The notes beneath the pieces are model-generated. The model was not told where the DNA came from, did not search any database, and was given only the letters and a program-made list of their open reading frames with translations. A stretch of 6,472 bases of DNA, taken from Candidatus Thorarchaeota archaeon. GTDB taxonomy: Archaea; Asgardarchaeota; Thorarchaeia; Thorarchaeales; Thorarchaeaceae. The first letter of the stretch is position 1. Every line of letters begins with the position of its first letter. Shown piece by piece: positions 5,765 to 6,472 of this stretch. The stretch is from assembly GCA_016840825.1 (NCBI GenBank), contig JAEORN010000025.1:1-6472 (forward strand), in the 5' to 3' direction. The position numbers and the translations under genes are program-made.

Positions 5765-5800
5765 AAATCAGCTCAGAAGGATAGGCAGAAGCTGAGATTT
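5765..5800. terminator. Imperfect hairpin between convergent genes
   Basis: AAATC (5765-5769) with AGCT (5770-5773) can pair with AGCT (5790-5793) and GATTT (5796-5800), leaving a two-base GA bulge and a loop of about 16 bases. It occupies the 64-base gap between the zinc-protein gene and nrdJ, where both transcripts should end. The stem is weak and has only short T-runs, so terminator function is tentative. Confidence 0.3.
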
Positions 5801-5817
5801 CAGGTATCTAGCATTCT

Positions 5818-6472
5818 TTACTGAACATCACAATTTGTACATCCACTATAGAGAACTTGAACTCCATCAAGGCATCCATCCCTAAAGACGGTTATACCTT
5901 TGAGCTGGAGTTCATCGGCTAATAGAAATATTCGCTCGACATCTTCTGTGGTAGCCTGATTTGGAAGATTCACAGTCTTGCTTACTGCATTATCAGTGTG
6001 TTTCTGGAAAGCTGCCTGCATCTTAACATGCCATGTTGGATCTATCTCATGTGCTGTCTTGAAGAGACGTTTGATATCATCGGGCACTGAATCTATGTCT
6101 TGAATAGTCCCTGTTCTCACAATCTGACGTTCAATCTCATCTGTCCATATCCCCCTTTTCTCAGCTATCACTTTGAACAGAGGGTTCACCTCGCTGAGAT
6201 TGATACCCTCGGCTAATATTCGACTGTGAGCCACTGCAAATAGTGGTTCTATCCCGCTGGACGTCTGCGCGATTAGACCGATACTACCTGTGGGCGCCAC
6301 GGTAATTAACGTAGCATTACGTTTCCAAGTGTTACGTTTCTTCAAAAGGGCGAAGTTCTCGAAATTCCCTCGTATCTTTGCTAGTTCTGAGGAGGCACGT
6401 TCTGCTCTCTGTTTGATGAAAGACATGATCTCCTCTGCTTTCTCAAGACCTCTCTCTGAATCATAGGGAATC
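5818..6472 (-). CDS. nrdJ: Adenosylcobalamin-dependent (class II) ribonucleotide reductase, C-terminal fragment
   Basis: This is the C-terminal 217 codons of a B12-dependent ribonucleotide reductase, which makes deoxyribonucleotides in the cytoplasm using adenosylcobalamin as radical source. The frame stays open to the window edge, with IPYDSERGLEKAEEIMSFI running through the ATG at 6426, so that ATG is internal and the true start lies outside. Diagnostic blocks are APTGSIGLIAQTSSGIEPLF, the conserved serine- and glycine-rich loop of the catalytic barrel; HVKMQAAFQKHTDNAVSKT with NLPN; and the helix LADELQLKGITVFRDG. The protein ends SGCTNCDVQ. The Cys pair (codons 5839-5841 and 5830-5832) fits the tail that re-reduces the active-site disulfide. 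The active-site cysteines, the Asn/Glu radical residues and any ATP-cone are not in the window. The tail stops directly after the Cys pair. Class II is assigned by overall resemblance of these blocks to NrdJ. Confidence 0.9.
   Translation of the reverse strand, partial: IPYDSERGLEKAEEIMSFIKQRAERASSELAKIRGNFENFALLKKRNTWKRNATLITVAPTGSIGLIAQTSSGIEPLFAVAHSRILAEGINLSEVNPLFKVIAEKRGIWTDEIERQIVRTGTIQDIDSVPDDIKRLFKTAHEIDPTWHVKMQAAFQKHTDNAVSKTVNLPNQATTEDVERIFLLADELQLKGITVFRDGCLDGVQVLYSGCTNCDVQ

Noticed and set aside
555..6472. A B12 gene cluster linking the RACo-type activator and NrdJ
   Set aside because: The genes are over 3.6 kb apart on opposite strands with unrelated genes between. RACo-type proteins act on methyltransferase corrinoids, whereas NrdJ uses adenosylcobalamin.

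Overview
The window looks archaeal. Supporting signs are TTTATATT-type TATA elements, short or absent leaders, modest Shine-Dalgarno (SD) sites, T-rich ends instead of GC-rich bacterial terminators, a vitamin B12-dependent (class II) ribonucleotide reductase, and a small zinc-binding protein of a kind I associate with archaea. Base composition is moderately AT-rich. The gene mix would fit an Asgard lineage such as Thorarchaeia or another uncultured anaerobic archaeon, but that placement is a guess because no marker gene is present.

Layout. (1) 1-236, minus: start of an exported protein with a clear signal peptide, cut by the window edge. (2) 237-554: gene-free, with an inverted repeat around a TATA-like element. 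(3) 555-2162, plus: a 535-residue RACo-type reductive activator of corrinoid proteins, with an N-terminal [2Fe-2S] domain and an ASKHA ATPase domain. (4) 2354-2659, plus: a 101-residue integral membrane protein with an internal LIGIVLLxLG repeat. (5) 2660-2828: tandem hairpins and a good TATA box. (6) 2829-3815, plus: a metallo-beta-lactamase-fold hydrolase with a C-terminal helical domain. (7) 3936-5249, minus: a two-gene operon of an unrecognised 69-residue protein and a KamA-family (lysine 2,3-aminomutase-like) radical SAM enzyme. (8) 5592-5753, plus: a 53-residue Cys-rich putative zinc protein. (9) 5818-6472, minus: the C-terminal part of a class II ribonucleotide reductase, running off the right edge.

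How the genes relate. Most are separately transcribed, with two convergent pairs (metallo-beta-lactamase/KamA and zinc protein/NrdJ) and one divergent pair (69-residue gene/zinc protein). The only convincing operon is the 69-residue gene plus the KamA-like gene. Corrinoid chemistry appears twice, in RACo and NrdJ. RACo-type proteins serve methyltransferase corrinoid proteins rather than adenosylcobalamin enzymes, so I see no direct functional link.

The most interesting locus is the KamA-like operon. Its enzyme keeps the radical SAM cluster and a likely pyridoxal-phosphate lysine. It lacks both carboxylates that lysine 2,3-aminomutase uses to hold lysine, and all four cysteines of the aminomutase structural zinc site. 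It is probably not a lysine 2,3-aminomutase, and its small partner is uncharacterised. I did not find evidence of a defence system, mobile element, CRISPR array or RNA gene.
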